Shown piece after piece: positions 16,965 through 26,500 of a stretch of 64,000 bases of DNA. Position 1 is the first letter of the stretch. Each line of letters opens with the position of its first letter. The stretch is from Blastopirellula marina (GTDB lineage: Bacteria > Planctomycetota > Planctomycetia > Pirellulales > Pirellulaceae). Location of the stretch: assembly GCF_002967715.1 (NCBI RefSeq), contig NZ_PUIA01000016.1, forward strand, positions 868,001 to 932,000, in the 5' to 3' direction. The translations under genes and the position numbers were made by a program. The notes under the pieces were generated by a model. That model saw only the letters and a list, made by a program, of their open reading frames with translations. It was not told the DNA's origin and searched no databases.

Positions 16965-17736
16965 TCAAGAAAAGATTCGAGAGAGCCTATCGGAATTTTT
17001 TGATGACAATCGCGGTGATTTGGAAACGTTTGGAAGGACGGTCAATCAAACTTTTGAAGCATTTGTCTTTGCAGCTGTCACTGCATGGTATCGTGAAAGA
17101 GATTGGAAAATAGAGTTTAGGCATCCAAGGCAGAATTCATCGAAATTGGATAAGAAGAAGTCGTTAGGTGTAAGGCTTAAGTTCAGCACAAAGGGGCGAC
17201 CAGGTAACTATTCGTATGTAGTGTGTACAAAGGGCGAGGAAGAAGTCCACATCCGTCATCAATTACGAGTAGCAACGCGTTACCATACTAGCAAGCTTCA
17301 ATATCCGGCAAATGTGTGCCTGGACGTTGCGGTTATCAAGCCGGTCGACTTATGCAGTTATTCGAGTGAAGACTTCGTCGAGAACCGGCATCTCGTCACC
17401 TTTGGTGAAGCGAAGCATATGTCTGCGTTTGCTGAATTAGTAGCAAATTTCGTTGGCTTGGTTCACGAAATGCAGCCTGGTCGCCTTCGTCGCAAGAAGA
17501 AGGTGGTGTCCAGAGCTATGCCTCCCTTCCTCTACGTCAGTGGATTTTTATTCAGAACTGCCCAGGGCATAAATGAGAGTTTGGACGCGCGAGGATATGA
17601 CATTCAAATCTATTCTCGTACGGAGGCATTAGCTAAATCTGTTAATCTGCCTGGCCGAATGCCTGCAAATAGAAAGCGAAAGTCTGAAAATCGTATTAAA
17701 GCAAATCAAATCGACCTTGAGACGCTTCCGTTTTAA
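16942..17736 (+). CDS. Putative PD-(D/E)XK nuclease-fold protein
   Basis: 264 residues from a GTG start inside the end of the preceding gene. Residues 101-158 show the order expected of a PD-(D/E)XK core: helix with E101 (EEEVHIRHQLRV), strand with D128 (NVCLDVAVI), strand with E156-A-K158 (LVTFGEAKH), then a helix (AFAELVANFVGLVHEM). The N-terminal 90 residues and the Lys/Arg-rich tail (GRMPANRKRKSENRIK) could bind nucleic acid. I know no named family with this exact arrangement, so nuclease activity is inferred from the motif only. An intrinsic terminator lies 38 bases past the stop and closes the cassette. Confidence 0.55.
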   Translation: MAKEAWIDQEKIRESLSEFFDDNRGDLETFGRTVNQTFEAFVFAAVTAWYRERDWKIEFRHPRQNSSKLDKKKSLGVRLKFSTKGRPGNYSYVVCTKGEEEVHIRHQLRVATRYHTSKLQYPANVCLDVAVIKPVDLCSYSSEDFVENRHLVTFGEAKHMSAFAELVANFVGLVHEMQPGRLRRKKKVVSRAMPPFLYVSGFLFRTAQGINESLDARGYDIQIYSRTEALAKSVNLPGRMPANRKRKSENRIKANQIDLETLPF

Positions 17737-17773
17737 TGCTGATAGGCTTTCTAAGTGAACTGAGATAAAAAAA

Positions 17774-17811
17774 AGCCCCAGGCAACATCGCCTGGGGCTC
17801 TTTCGTTTTTT
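17774..17811 (+). terminator. Rho-independent terminator, probably bidirectional
   Basis: Perfect 10-bp stem AGCCCCAGGC/GCCTGGGGCT with a six-base loop, followed by TTTCGTTTTTT; eight As precede it, so it can also stop transcription coming from leuA on the minus strand. It lies between the cassette stop (17736) and the leuA stop (17832). Confidence 0.9.
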
Positions 17812-17831
17812 AAATTGTCGCGGCCAGTCAC

Positions 17832-19343
<1,512 letters not shown>

Positions 19344-19513
19344 AATTGTTTCGTAAGTCGTTCAGAAGTGATTTTGTGGTGTGTGGGTAGCCAAATATCT
19401 CACAGCCGGCCGCAAGCCGGCCCGGCTAGGAGGAGGATCGACACACTGGCCACTCCGTCGAACTGGTTGTGATGGGGGATCGCCATGATTTTATCAGGGG
19501 AACTTACGTCAAC

Positions 19514-19549
19514 AAAAAAAGCCCTAAGGTGTTGGGCCTTAGGGCTTTT
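19514..19549 (-). terminator. Attenuator terminator in the leuA leader
   Basis: On the minus strand: AAAAGCCCTAAGG, loop CCCAACA, CCTTAGGGCTTTT, extending into a run of seven Ts (19520-19514). The stem is 13 bp and perfect. It lies 34 bases after the leader-peptide stop and about 170 bases before the leuA ATG, and no other gene ends here on this strand, so it can only regulate leuA. The CCCTAA of its first arm is complementary to TTAGGG at 19587-19582, at the leader stop codon, a candidate antiterminator pairing. Confidence 0.85.
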
Positions 19550-19583
19550 GGTGATCTCGTTTTGTGCGAACGTGAAACCTTCC

Positions 19584-19637
19584 CTAACACCCGGGGGTGA
19601 TCAGCAGCAGTTGCAGCAGCAGGAGGTTTTGATTCAT
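19584..19637 (-). CDS. leuL: leuA leader peptide (attenuation)
   Basis: A 17-codon frame: Met-Asn-Gln-Asn-Leu4-Gln-Leu3-Ile-Thr-Pro-Gly-Cys-stop. Seven of 17 codons are leucine (one CTC, six CTG), in two runs. It lies between the promoter at 19679-19707 and the terminator at 19514-19549. In the classical leu mechanism, ribosome stalling at these codons when charged tRNA-Leu is scarce lets an alternative hairpin form and transcription continue into leuA. The ribosome binding site is weak (GAGCAAG, 11 bases before the ATG). The peptide itself need have no function. Confidence 0.8.
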   Translation of the reverse strand: MNQNLLLLQLLLITPGC

Positions 19638-19678
19638 GGTTAAATCTTGCTCGCGATTGAGTGGATTTGCTATGAATG

Positions 19679-19707
19679 ACTCTACTTCCGCTTGCAGGTT
19701 CGGTCAA
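19679..19707 (-). promoter_or_regulatory. Sigma70-type promoter of leuL-leuA
   Basis: On the minus strand TTGACC (19707-19702), a 17-base spacer, then TAGAGT (19684-19679). The start point would fall near 19672, about 35 bases before the leader-peptide ATG. Confidence 0.6.
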
Positions 19708-19843
19708 CCGGGCGTTTTTTCGTAAACCGCGATTTCCTCGGACCTTAACGGCAATTTGGGCAAAATTGGCGGGGCATCCGACCGATATTTCAAGCAGTCA
19801 GACTTCTAACCACCTTAGGCGGTGAAGGGAAGGGCACCAGTCC

Positions 19844-20086
19844 ATGACCGAGCGTTTGGACATCACCAACGAACCAGAATACGGTCCGCCCCGGCAAGAT
19901 ACCGAGGCCGAGCGTAAGCCTCGCCCGTTTCTTGGGGTGAAGTTCGATTGCTGCAGTATCTACTCGCGGATCTATCAGAACAAAGACCGCACGCACTACG
20001 TCGGCAACTGCCCCAAGTGTGCCAAGCAGATCCGCATTCGCATCGGCCACGGGGGCAGCAGCAATCGCTTCTTTACGGCTTATTAG
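19844..20086 (+). CDS. Small conserved cysteine-containing protein
   Basis: 80 residues. A polar N-terminus is followed by GVKFDCCSIYSRIYQNKDRTHYVGNCPKCAKQIRIRIGHGG; the CC pair and the CPKC pair 20 residues on suggest a zinc ribbon of about 45 residues. The very regular C-terminal half argues for a real, conserved planctomycete protein. GAAGGGAAGGG precedes the ATG. It is the first of three same-strand genes (19844-21908) that may form a transcript. Function unknown. Confidence 0.6.
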   Translation: MTERLDITNEPEYGPPRQDTEAERKPRPFLGVKFDCCSIYSRIYQNKDRTHYVGNCPKCAKQIRIRIGHGGSSNRFFTAY

Positions 20087-20211
20087 GCCCGGTAGCGAAT
20101 TAGAAAGTGCCTCTCCCAGGTGCTATCGTGAAGTGATAGCACCCCGCGCCGCGTCCATCTTGAGTCGACGCATCAATTTCCGTACGATCTGCCGCCCCCA
20201 CTTTTTGGAAG

Positions 20212-20721
20212 ATGGCTGCCATGATCGACTTCGACATTCAACGCTGCACGAAGAAGTGCCACCAGACCGAGCGCGAGCTGCGCCCCGGTGACGAGTACTT
20301 CTCGGTCCTCGTTCCCGACGGAGCCGAGGTCGCCCGGCAAGACTTCAGCAAAGAGGCCTGGGAAGGCCCGCCTGAGAATGCGATTTGTTGGTGGAAGGCG
20401 ACCATTGCCGATCCGCAGTCGACCAAGGTCAGCTGGGCTCCGCACGACATCATGCTCGATCACTTTGAACGCCTGCTCCAAGATCCTAAGCAGCAAGACG
20501 CCGCTTACGTCGTGGCGCTATTGATGGTCCGCCGCAAGATCGTGCGGATGGATGAAACGGAAAAAGGGGACGACGGCATCGAACGCCTGGTACTGGTAGG
20601 ACTCAAACGCGAAGGGAACTACAAGATTCCTGTCGTCGAACCAACCGCCCAGCGCATTGCCGAGATTCAAAACGAACTAACGTCGCTGCTGCAAACCGGC
20701 GACGAACCAACCGAACAGTAA
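20212..20721 (+). CDS. Conserved hypothetical planctomycete protein
   Basis: 169 residues, soluble. The N-terminal half has IQRCTKKCHQTERELRPGDEYFSVL with two cysteines four apart, a short element that may hold metal, then KEAWEGPPENAICWWKATI. The second half is helical (LDHFERLLQDPKQQDAAYVVALLMVRRKIVRMDE) with a basic-acidic alternation. No catalytic motif was seen. ATG at 20212 or 20221. It ends 23 bases before the lipoprotein gene, so co-transcription is likely. Confidence 0.6.
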   Translation: MAAMIDFDIQRCTKKCHQTERELRPGDEYFSVLVPDGAEVARQDFSKEAWEGPPENAICWWKATIADPQSTKVSWAPHDIMLDHFERLLQDPKQQDAAYVVALLMVRRKIVRMDETEKGDDGIERLVLVGLKREGNYKIPVVEPTAQRIAEIQNELTSLLQTGDEPTEQ

Positions 20722-20744
20722 ACCACCAACGCAAGGATGCGCCA

Positions 20745-21908
20745 GTGACACAATTCAAGCTGCAGGGGATCGTTGCGATCTTGCTGGTTGGTTTCGCTTG
20801 CGGTGCCGGGTGCCCGCAGTTCACGCAGCCGGTCGACCCGATGTATCAGGCACCGGTTGTCTTCAATGCTCCGCCGACGATGGAACAGTTGATGGCCCAG
20901 GTCAACCTGAACACGCAGCGCGTGCAGTCGCTTGAATCGACCGGAGCGACATTGGGCCTGGCAGGCTTTCCCTCGATCAGGGCACAGATCTACATGATGC
21001 CCCCGACGAAGTTTCGCATGATTGGCGAAACGGCCCTCACCGGTCAACTGTTGGACCTGGGGAGCAACGCGGAAGAGTTCTGGGTGTGGGGCCGCGGGTT
21101 CAACTCGCCGGGACTGATGTATGCCCGCCACGACGAATTCAACCGCACGATGGCCAAGACGATGCTGCCGGTCGAACCTGGCTGGGTTGCCCAAGCCATG
21201 GGTTTGGCACACTTCGACCCCAGCGACTTCCACCAGGGGCCATTCCCGACCGCAACGGGCAACTACGAAATCCGCACGACGATGAACTCCTCGGCCGGAC
21301 AGATCACCAAAGTCACCGTCATCGACAAGCAGTATGGCTACGTGCTCGAACAGCACATGTACGACGGGGCAGGGCAGCCGATCGCTTCGGCGCTGGCGTC
21401 CAATTTCCGCTACGACCCGAGCTACCAGGTATCGTTGCCGTATATGGTCGACATTCGCCTGCCGAAGTCGGGCATGGACTTCTCGATCTCGGTGATCGGT
21501 TACCGTATCAATCAACTGACCGAAGGAACCGGCACGTTCACGCGTCCGCGCCGGCCTGATGTGCCGGAGATCAACCTGGTAGGCAACGCCGGCCAGCCAC
21601 TACCGGGGGCTCCGGTTTACTCCAGCGGCCAACCACTGCCGGGGGCACCCATGGCACCAGTCAGTCAGCCGTACCCAGTCAACGGACAGATGCTCCCCTC
21701 AGGGCAGCCATTGCCGGCCGGCAACTACGCTCCGCCATCGCAGGCCCCAGCCGGCTACGCGCCAACGAACCCACAGCCGTACCCATCTGGAAGCGGGTTC
21801 CCCCTGGGAAGCAACATGCCAGGTAATGCCGTCAACGCGGTACGCCCCGTCTACGAAACCGCCGCCCAGCAAGATTACCAGTCCCCACCGATCCGCGGCT
21901 TGCACTAG
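20745..21908 (+). CDS. Putative lipoprotein with Pro/Gly-rich C-terminus
   Basis: 387 residues from a GTG start. The leader FKLQGIVAILLVGFACGAGC contains a plausible lipobox before Cys. Residues about 60-280 look like an all-beta fold of the LolA/LolB or outer-membrane lipoprotein carrier type (FPSIRAQIYMMPPTKFRMIGETALTG, EEFWVWGRGFNSPGLMYARHDEF, YGYVLEQHMYDGAGQPI, YDIRLPKSGMDFSISV). The last 100 residues are low-complexity with SGQPLPGAP-type units repeated. It is probably tethered in the periplasm with an extended tail. Function unknown; the LolA resemblance is an inference from strand pattern. Confidence 0.65.
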   Translation: MTQFKLQGIVAILLVGFACGAGCPQFTQPVDPMYQAPVVFNAPPTMEQLMAQVNLNTQRVQSLESTGATLGLAGFPSIRAQIYMMPPTKFRMIGETALTGQLLDLGSNAEEFWVWGRGFNSPGLMYARHDEFNRTMAKTMLPVEPGWVAQAMGLAHFDPSDFHQGPFPTATGNYEIRTTMNSSAGQITKVTVIDKQYGYVLEQHMYDGAGQPIASALASNFRYDPSYQVSLPYMVDIRLPKSGMDFSISVIGYRINQLTEGTGTFTRPRRPDVPEINLVGNAGQPLPGAPVYSSGQPLPGAPMAPVSQPYPVNGQMLPSGQPLPAGNYAPPSQAPAGYAPTNPQPYPSGSGFPLGSNMPGNAVNAVRPVYETAAQQDYQSPPIRGLH

Positions 21909-21920
21909 AGACTATTCCGG

Positions 21921-21958
21921 TCCCCTCTCGCTCGCAGGAAGAGGGCTAGGGTGAGGGA
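21921..21958. repeat. Intergenic CCCTC...GAGGG repeat
   Basis: TCCCCTCTCGCTCGCAGGAAGAGGGCTAGGGTGAGGG-type sequence directly after a stop codon; CCCTC can pair with GAGGG. A shortened relative lies at about 30467-30490 (CCCCCTCTCCTTGTAGGGGCGAGAGG). Similar elements are scattered between planctomycete genes. It may act as a weak terminator. Confidence 0.55.
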
Positions 21959-22074
21959 TTCCAGAGCGATGATTGCATCGCATCGCCAGCGAGAGCACTG
22001 CAACGTTCAACCGCCGCGTCGCATAACATCCCAAGGGCCGGCCTTTCAGGCCTTAAGATGGTCTCGCCAGCCCG

Positions 22075-22452
22075 CTACCCTGCCGAGCCTGGGATCTGTA
22101 GCCGGCGGGCCGAATCATCCTTCAGGGCCGTTTGAATCCGCTGCTCGGCACCTCGGTCTTGAAGTTCCTGGATGACAATCCGCCGCGAGGCGACCGTCAG
22201 AAAGGTGTTGAAGCTGCCGCTGCGATCGTAGCGGCGCAGAATTTCAAGGTCGTTCTCGGCCAATCGCTCGAGCGTGGCGACCACGACGGCGTCGGCATCT
22301 TTCTGGGTGAGGGTCCATTTCTGGCTATGCCGGGCATGCTGTACCACCTGAATGACGGTGCTGGCATACCGATCGATAAAACGCCGCCAATTCGTACTGG
22401 GGGATGCGAAAAGGTCGTCCAGCAGTTGAAGATCGGCGGAACTGGCTTTCAT
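22075..22452 (-). CDS. Sigma-70 region-2-like protein without region 4
   Basis: 125 residues. FIDRYASTVIQVVQHARH, KDADAVVVATLERLAENDLEILRRYDRSGSFNTFLTVASRRIVIQELQDR reproduces the spacing of an ECF sigma-factor region 2 (core-RNA-polymerase binding and -10 recognition), where the usual sequence ends in W..RIARN. A region 4 helix-turn-helix is absent; the protein stops 25 residues later. It may be a two-subunit sigma, an anti-regulator or a decayed gene. Single start ATG at 22452. Neighbours give no clue. Confidence 0.5.
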   Translation of the reverse strand: MKASSADLQLLDDLFASPSTNWRRFIDRYASTVIQVVQHARHSQKWTLTQKDADAVVVATLERLAENDLEILRRYDRSGSFNTFLTVASRRIVIQELQDRGAEQRIQTALKDDSARRLQIPGSAG

Positions 22453-22730
22453 GGATACACTCGGGGCCTAAAAAGGACGTGAATTGAGACTGAAGGAAAG
22501 TAAATAACTTGAGACTTAAGCTCAATACAGGTTTTCACTTGGGATATAGTGCCAAATGAGGCATGGTTGCCTTGACACCTTATTGAGACAGGCATAAAAA
22601 ACGAAGAGAAAGTCGCCGATGAATATCTTTCATAGACGCGACGTGCGTTTGGGGGCAAGATCAACTGTGGTTGCCCCACTTACGAGAACCTTGTTTTCAA
22701 CACCGCTTTAGTGGTCAGGAGATACCTAGG

Positions 22731-23009
22731 ATGACTCACGTAGTCTGCGAACCGTGCTTTAACTGCAAGTACACGGATTGCGTTGTTGTGTGCCCCGTCG
22801 AATGTTTCTACGAAGGGGACAAGATCCTCTACATCCACCCAGAAGAATGCATCGACTGCGAAGCGTGTGTGCCTGAGTGTCCTGTCGAAGCCATCTTCCA
22901 CGAAGACAACGTGCCAGAAGAATGGAACGGCTTCATTGAATTGAACGCCGAGATGGCACCTCAGTGCGAAGTGATCACCGAAAAGAAGGAGCCACTGGCC
23001 GACCAATAG
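22731..23009 (+). CDS. fdxA: 7Fe ferredoxin ([3Fe-4S][4Fe-4S])
   Basis: 92 residues, a small cytosolic electron carrier. The first cysteine set C-x2-C-x4-C-x3-CP ([17 protein letters not shown]) and the second C-x2-C-x2-C-x3-CP ([16 protein letters not shown]) define a two-cluster FdxA-type protein; the C-terminal extension ([19 protein letters not shown]) is standard. AGGAGATACCTAGG lies before the ATG at 22731; the frame upstream of that is not conserved. A strong terminator follows. Confidence 0.88.
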   Translation: MTHVVCEPCFNCKYTDCVVVCPVECFYEGDKILYIHPEECIDCEACVPECPVEAIFHEDNVPEEWNGFIELNAEMAPQCEVITEKKEPLADQ

Positions 23010-23314
23010 TCGCCAGCCGGGCCACTTGCTTGATCGTGAAAATAAAAAAAGCCACAACCGAAACGTTGTGGCTTTTTTCATGCGCTGATGCCAATAAGAG
23101 GACGCGATCGATCGACCTTGCCCCAATCTGCAAAAGCTACTTCCTGCAAGGAAGTCAAGTCGATTTCATTCTTATTTTCGCGGTAACACGCGTCTCGCAG
23201 TTTATTCGAAAGACTCGTATTGCTTCGCATTGTTTAACAAGGTTAGGATGAAAAACTGCTTACCTGCCGCGACTCAAGCGGCCTTATCAAGTGCCAAAAG
23301 GAAGGACCTATCTG
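23010..23314. other. Intergenic region, terminator plus non-coding DNA
   Basis: After the terminator at 23045-23078 the stretch contains a short hairpin ACTTCC...GGAAGT near 23140-23156 and AT-rich DNA around 23165-23240 that may carry the promoter of the following gene. No gene recognised. Confidence 0.5.
23045..23078 (+). terminator. Rho-independent terminator after the ferredoxin gene
   Basis: AAAAAAGCCACAAC, six-base loop, GTTGTGGCTTTTTT: a 14-bp stem including the A/T tracts, ending in six Ts, 36 bases past the stop codon. Confidence 0.9.
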
Positions 23315-23629
23315 ATGAGTCAATTTACTTGCCAGTGTTGCCAGCAAGTTTTTGACAAAAGCAGTGATCCGTGCTTTGTGATTCGTGTCACTGCGTTTCT
23401 GGAGATTGAGCCTTACTTCGACGAAGCAGACTACGACGATACCGACCGAGACAATCTCTCGGTGCTTGCTGATACTCTCGAACAGGTTTATCCGATCGAA
23501 GACCCCACGCTGCACGAAGATCAAACCCCTCGGGATTTTCGCCTCTGCCGTGATTGCTACCAGCAATACATGCGAGACCCTGTCGGGCGAGAGAATCAGG
23601 CCGCGCAGATCTCGTTCAGCGATAACTAG
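23315..23629 (+). CDS. Small CxxC-containing hypothetical protein
   Basis: 104 residues starting MSQFTCQCCQQVF; a second CRDC pair lies near residue 82 (DFRLCRDCYQQY), so the protein probably holds zinc. Between them is an acidic segment (FDEADYDDTDRDNLSVL). GGAAGGACCTATCTG before the ATG is a good ribosome binding site, which favours 23315 over the in-frame start at 23291. Unknown function. Confidence 0.55.
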   Translation: MSQFTCQCCQQVFDKSSDPCFVIRVTAFLEIEPYFDEADYDDTDRDNLSVLADTLEQVYPIEDPTLHEDQTPRDFRLCRDCYQQYMRDPVGRENQAAQISFSDN

Positions 23630-23733
23630 CATCGCCGTGTCGTCGGCATGCCACAGCAGTGCCCGTAGCGTTCTTGCGCAATAACGGAAGTGTCAAGCGA
23701 TGCTTATCCGAGGGACGATCTCCCGGCGCGTTC

Positions 23734-24171
23734 CTATTTCGTCAGATCCCATTTCAGTTGGTTGTTGCCGGTCGTATCGATCTCGACCTTCAGTTCGGAA
23801 TCGCGATTGTACTGGGCAGGTATGTACTGAACCGGCACGGTGCCAGCGCCGCCGACTTCCATGCTTCGCTTCATTTCGGAAGAAAGCTTTTTGGGGTTTT
23901 CCAGTCGCGTCGCCGTGATTCGCACGATCTTTTCGCCTGGCGTCACTCGCATTTGGAACTTGCCGTCGTGGATCGAGCCAGCAAAAGAACGCTCGCCAGC
24001 TTGTACCGACTCTAGAATCACCTTGCCGGTTTCCAAAGGGCTGCCGTTAAAGGTTACGGTGCCTGATACGAGCGTCGTGCCGTCGTTATGACCGGCCGAG
24101 CAGCCACCGGCGGCCAGCAAGAGACAGCCAAGTAGCAAGCTGCTTGTCCGTAGTGTTCGTGAAGGATTCAT
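23734..24171 (-). CDS. Transthyretin-like lipoprotein, DUF1559 partner type
   Basis: 145 residues. The N-terminus LRTSSLLLGCLLLAAGGCSAG has a lipobox (LAAGGC). The rest fits the small planctomycete lipoproteins with a carboxypeptidase-regulatory-like fold: VSGTVTFNGSPLETGKVILESV, GKFQMRVTPGEKIVRITATR, VPVQYIPAQYN and a short terminal strand. These are commonly encoded just after a DUF1559 gene, as here (104 bases downstream of it, same strand). Probably anchored on the periplasmic side; role unknown. Confidence 0.75.
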   Translation of the reverse strand: MNPSRTLRTSSLLLGCLLLAAGGCSAGHNDGTTLVSGTVTFNGSPLETGKVILESVQAGERSFAGSIHDGKFQMRVTPGEKIVRITATRLENPKKLSSEMKRSMEVGGAGTVPVQYIPAQYNRDSELKVEIDTTGNNQLKWDLTK

Positions 24172-24274
24172 CGCATTTTGACCTGGATAGGAATGAGAGA
24201 GTGAAGCGAATCAACCACAAGCAGTCCCCTGGTCAGAGTGGGGACTGCCTGGCATGGCTTTCTACTGGGTGAGC

Positions 24275-25270
24275 TTAGAACTGGCCGACCACTTCACCGT
24301 TGCCAGTCGTGCCCAATGCTCGCCAGGTACCCAGGTCGATCGTCTCGGGAACGAACCGCACCGAGGCGTCCCCCATCACCGTGTTCACGCCGCCGGGGTG
24401 GTAGCTGCGAGCCGAGTTGCGGTAGCCGCCGCTCGAGTTGTTGTCGTCGTAACCCACGTCTTCACATGGGGCCACTCGGTCCCAGTCGCCGCTGGTGCAT
24501 TCGTTGTTGTTGGTATCGCTACGGACGATCAGGTCCGGTAACGAAGTGTTGGGTGCTTGCTGCGTCGAGAAGAATGCCTCGCCGTGGTTCGAGCCTTGCC
24601 AGTAACCGCCGGCATCGTAGATGTGCCCCGGACGATTCGCACCGCGAATGATCGCTTCACTTCCCATGACGGTATTCGAGCTACCGTCGGTCAGGTTGTT
24701 AAAGCCGGTACTCGATTCAAAGTAGAACATCCCCTTGGTGCTTTGCGAGGGATTGGCTGTCCGTTTGAAGAAGTCCGCGCCGTTGCACAGCAGGTAGTTG
24801 CCTACCTGGTTGTCGCGGCAGAAGCCGGGGCTGTTCGGTTCCGATGGGCAATTGAAGATATTGATGACGGCCCCTCCCAGCAAGCTTCCCTTAAACGTCG
24901 ATGGAACGGTGTAAACGTACGAGTAGCCACCGCTCAGGTTGCCACCGCTGGCGGTCGGGGTGCGGATGCATTCTTCGTAAACATCTTGCAGGGCCGCTTG
25001 CTCGACAAACGGCAAGATCCGCTGAAACCAGCAATCGCGATTGCCGATGTTCCCCAGGCGAAAACCATACGGGAAATTACCATGCGTATCGTGGTAGTTG
25101 TGCAATGCCAGGCCAATCTGCTTGAGGTGATTGGTGCATTGCATCCGCCGAGCCGCTTCGCGTGCTTGTTGAACCGCAGGCAACAAAAGGGCAATTAGCA
25201 TGCCAATGATCGCAATGACGACCAGGAGCTCGACTAGCGTAAATCCAGATTTGTGAGACCGAACGCTCAT
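24275..25270 (-). CDS. DUF1559 protein with type IV pilin-like N-terminus
   Basis: 331 residues starting [25 protein letters not shown]: a prepilin peptidase site (G/FTLVE) followed by the hydrophobic N-terminal helix of type II secretion pseudopilins and pilins. The remainder is the DUF1559 domain greatly expanded in planctomycetes, recognised by [34 protein letters not shown], and ending in [22 protein letters not shown] stands six bases before the ATG at 25270. It is presumably exported and displayed or secreted; its function is unknown. The lipoprotein gene downstream is the usual partner. Confidence 0.9.
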   Translation of the reverse strand: MSVRSHKSGFTLVELLVVIAIIGMLIALLLPAVQQAREAARRMQCTNHLKQIGLALHNYHDTHGNFPYGFRLGNIGNRDCWFQRILPFVEQAALQDVYEECIRTPTASGGNLSGGYSYVYTVPSTFKGSLLGGAVINIFNCPSEPNSPGFCRDNQVGNYLLCNGADFFKRTANPSQSTKGMFYFESSTGFNNLTDGSSNTVMGSEAIIRGANRPGHIYDAGGYWQGSNHGEAFFSTQQAPNTSLPDLIVRSDTNNNECTSGDWDRVAPCEDVGYDDNNSSGGYRNSARSYHPGGVNTVMGDASVRFVPETIDLGTWRALGTTGNGEVVGQF

Positions 25271-25642
25271 GAGATTCTCCAAACGGAAGCGAAGTGCAAA
25301 AGTTAGAAACATACGAAGAATTCAAGTGTTTTGTGCGTAGGTCACTCAGGGAGACTCGCGACCTGCTCGTCGTCTGGCCATTCCGGGAAATGGCTCGCAG
25401 CGACACGGTCTAGTCTATACCGAATTAGATAGACAGTGAAACAAAGTTGACTGACAGGAAACACAAGAATCATGGTTTCTTCACTTGCTCTTCATGGGTA
25501 AGTGGGTGGGCTGGGCAATCTTTGGTCGTTGGCTGACGGCCACCCCAATGGGCTGTTTTTGGTGTCGATGCTGGTGGCCAACTGGTAGACTGACGGGTAT
25601 TCGTGCGGTTCAGATCACGCCAGGCGAAAGGGGGAACGTGCC
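25271..25642. other. Intergenic region without a recognisable gene
   Basis: Divergent promoters for the DUF1559 gene and the peptidoglycan-binding protein must lie here. I see AT-rich sequence near 25420-25450 but no clear hexamer pair, and only a short unconvincing frame at 25485-25670. Confidence 0.5.
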
Positions 25643-26500
25643 ATGGCAAAGAAGATCAGTTCAAGCGTAGGAAGAAAGCAGGGGCACAACGCCAGGAATC
25701 TTCCCGACGACGTCAAAACGGTTCAGCAGTTACTTCAGGCCGCCGCCAAGAACCTGGGTAACAGCGACTACGATCCCGGCGACGACGATGGCAAGATCGC
25801 GACGCCACCGAAGTTCTCAGAGACCGTCGCCGCGATTAACGCGTTTCAAAAGCGATTCATGCGCAGTCCCGACGGGCAGGTCGATCCCGACAGGACGACA
25901 CTCAAAAAGCTGAACGAAGCGGCCGGTTCCGCCCCCGCTTCAAGCGGCGCAGCAACGAAGACGCCGGTGGCCGTGCCGTCGAAGGCACCAGCGCCGGCGG
26001 CACTCGGTAAGCTCTCGCTCAATTCGTTTCTCGGCAAATCGATGGCCGAGATCTGTCCGAGCGGGTACGCCGATACAAGCAACAATCACTGTGCTCATTT
26101 TGTCGGCCACGCGCTGGATATCACCGTCGGGCTGACATGCCACGGAATGACCTCCGGTAAAAAGCGAAAGGGAGAAGCGGCCAGCCTGCGGGTGCAAGAG
26201 ATCTTCGCGGCCTGTCCGTCGGTGGCCGAGTACGATGACACGATGGTCGGCAAACGGGGCCTGATGTTCGTCAGCGCGCCGAGCAACTTTGTCACGACCG
26301 GCGGAAAGACAACCATCCGGAACGTCCCCAAGAAGCACATTGGGATCTTTCTCAACGGGACTGTCTGGCACTACAGCAACTCGCGAAACAAGGTCGTCAC
26401 GCAGACGCCGGCCCAGTTCATCAAGCACTACAGCGGCCAGACGAATGCCCTGTGGTTGGGGACGTTGCCTCCGGGGGCGATCTCGAATTTCTCGGCGTAA
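25643..26500 (+). CDS. Peptidoglycan-binding domain fused to NlpC/P60-like amidase
   Basis: 285 residues. Residues 8-92 match a PG_binding_1-type three-helix domain (VGRKQGHNARNLPDDVKTVQQLLQAA, then VAAINAFQKRF). A Pro/Ala linker (95-120) leads to a cysteine-hydrolase domain: SNNHCAHFVGHALD with C150, and later KKHIGIFLNGTVWHYSN supplying histidines near 232 and 243. This order is that of cell-wall amidases and resembles T6SS amidase effectors; no signal peptide is visible, which would fit delivery by a secretion system, but no secretion gene or immunity gene is adjacent. Substrate is inferred. Confidence 0.6.
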   Translation: MAKKISSSVGRKQGHNARNLPDDVKTVQQLLQAAAKNLGNSDYDPGDDDGKIATPPKFSETVAAINAFQKRFMRSPDGQVDPDRTTLKKLNEAAGSAPASSGAATKTPVAVPSKAPAPAALGKLSLNSFLGKSMAEICPSGYADTSNNHCAHFVGHALDITVGLTCHGMTSGKKRKGEAASLRVQEIFAACPSVAEYDDTMVGKRGLMFVSAPSNFVTTGGKTTIRNVPKKHIGIFLNGTVWHYSNSRNKVVTQTPAQFIKHYSGQTNALWLGTLPPGAISNFSA

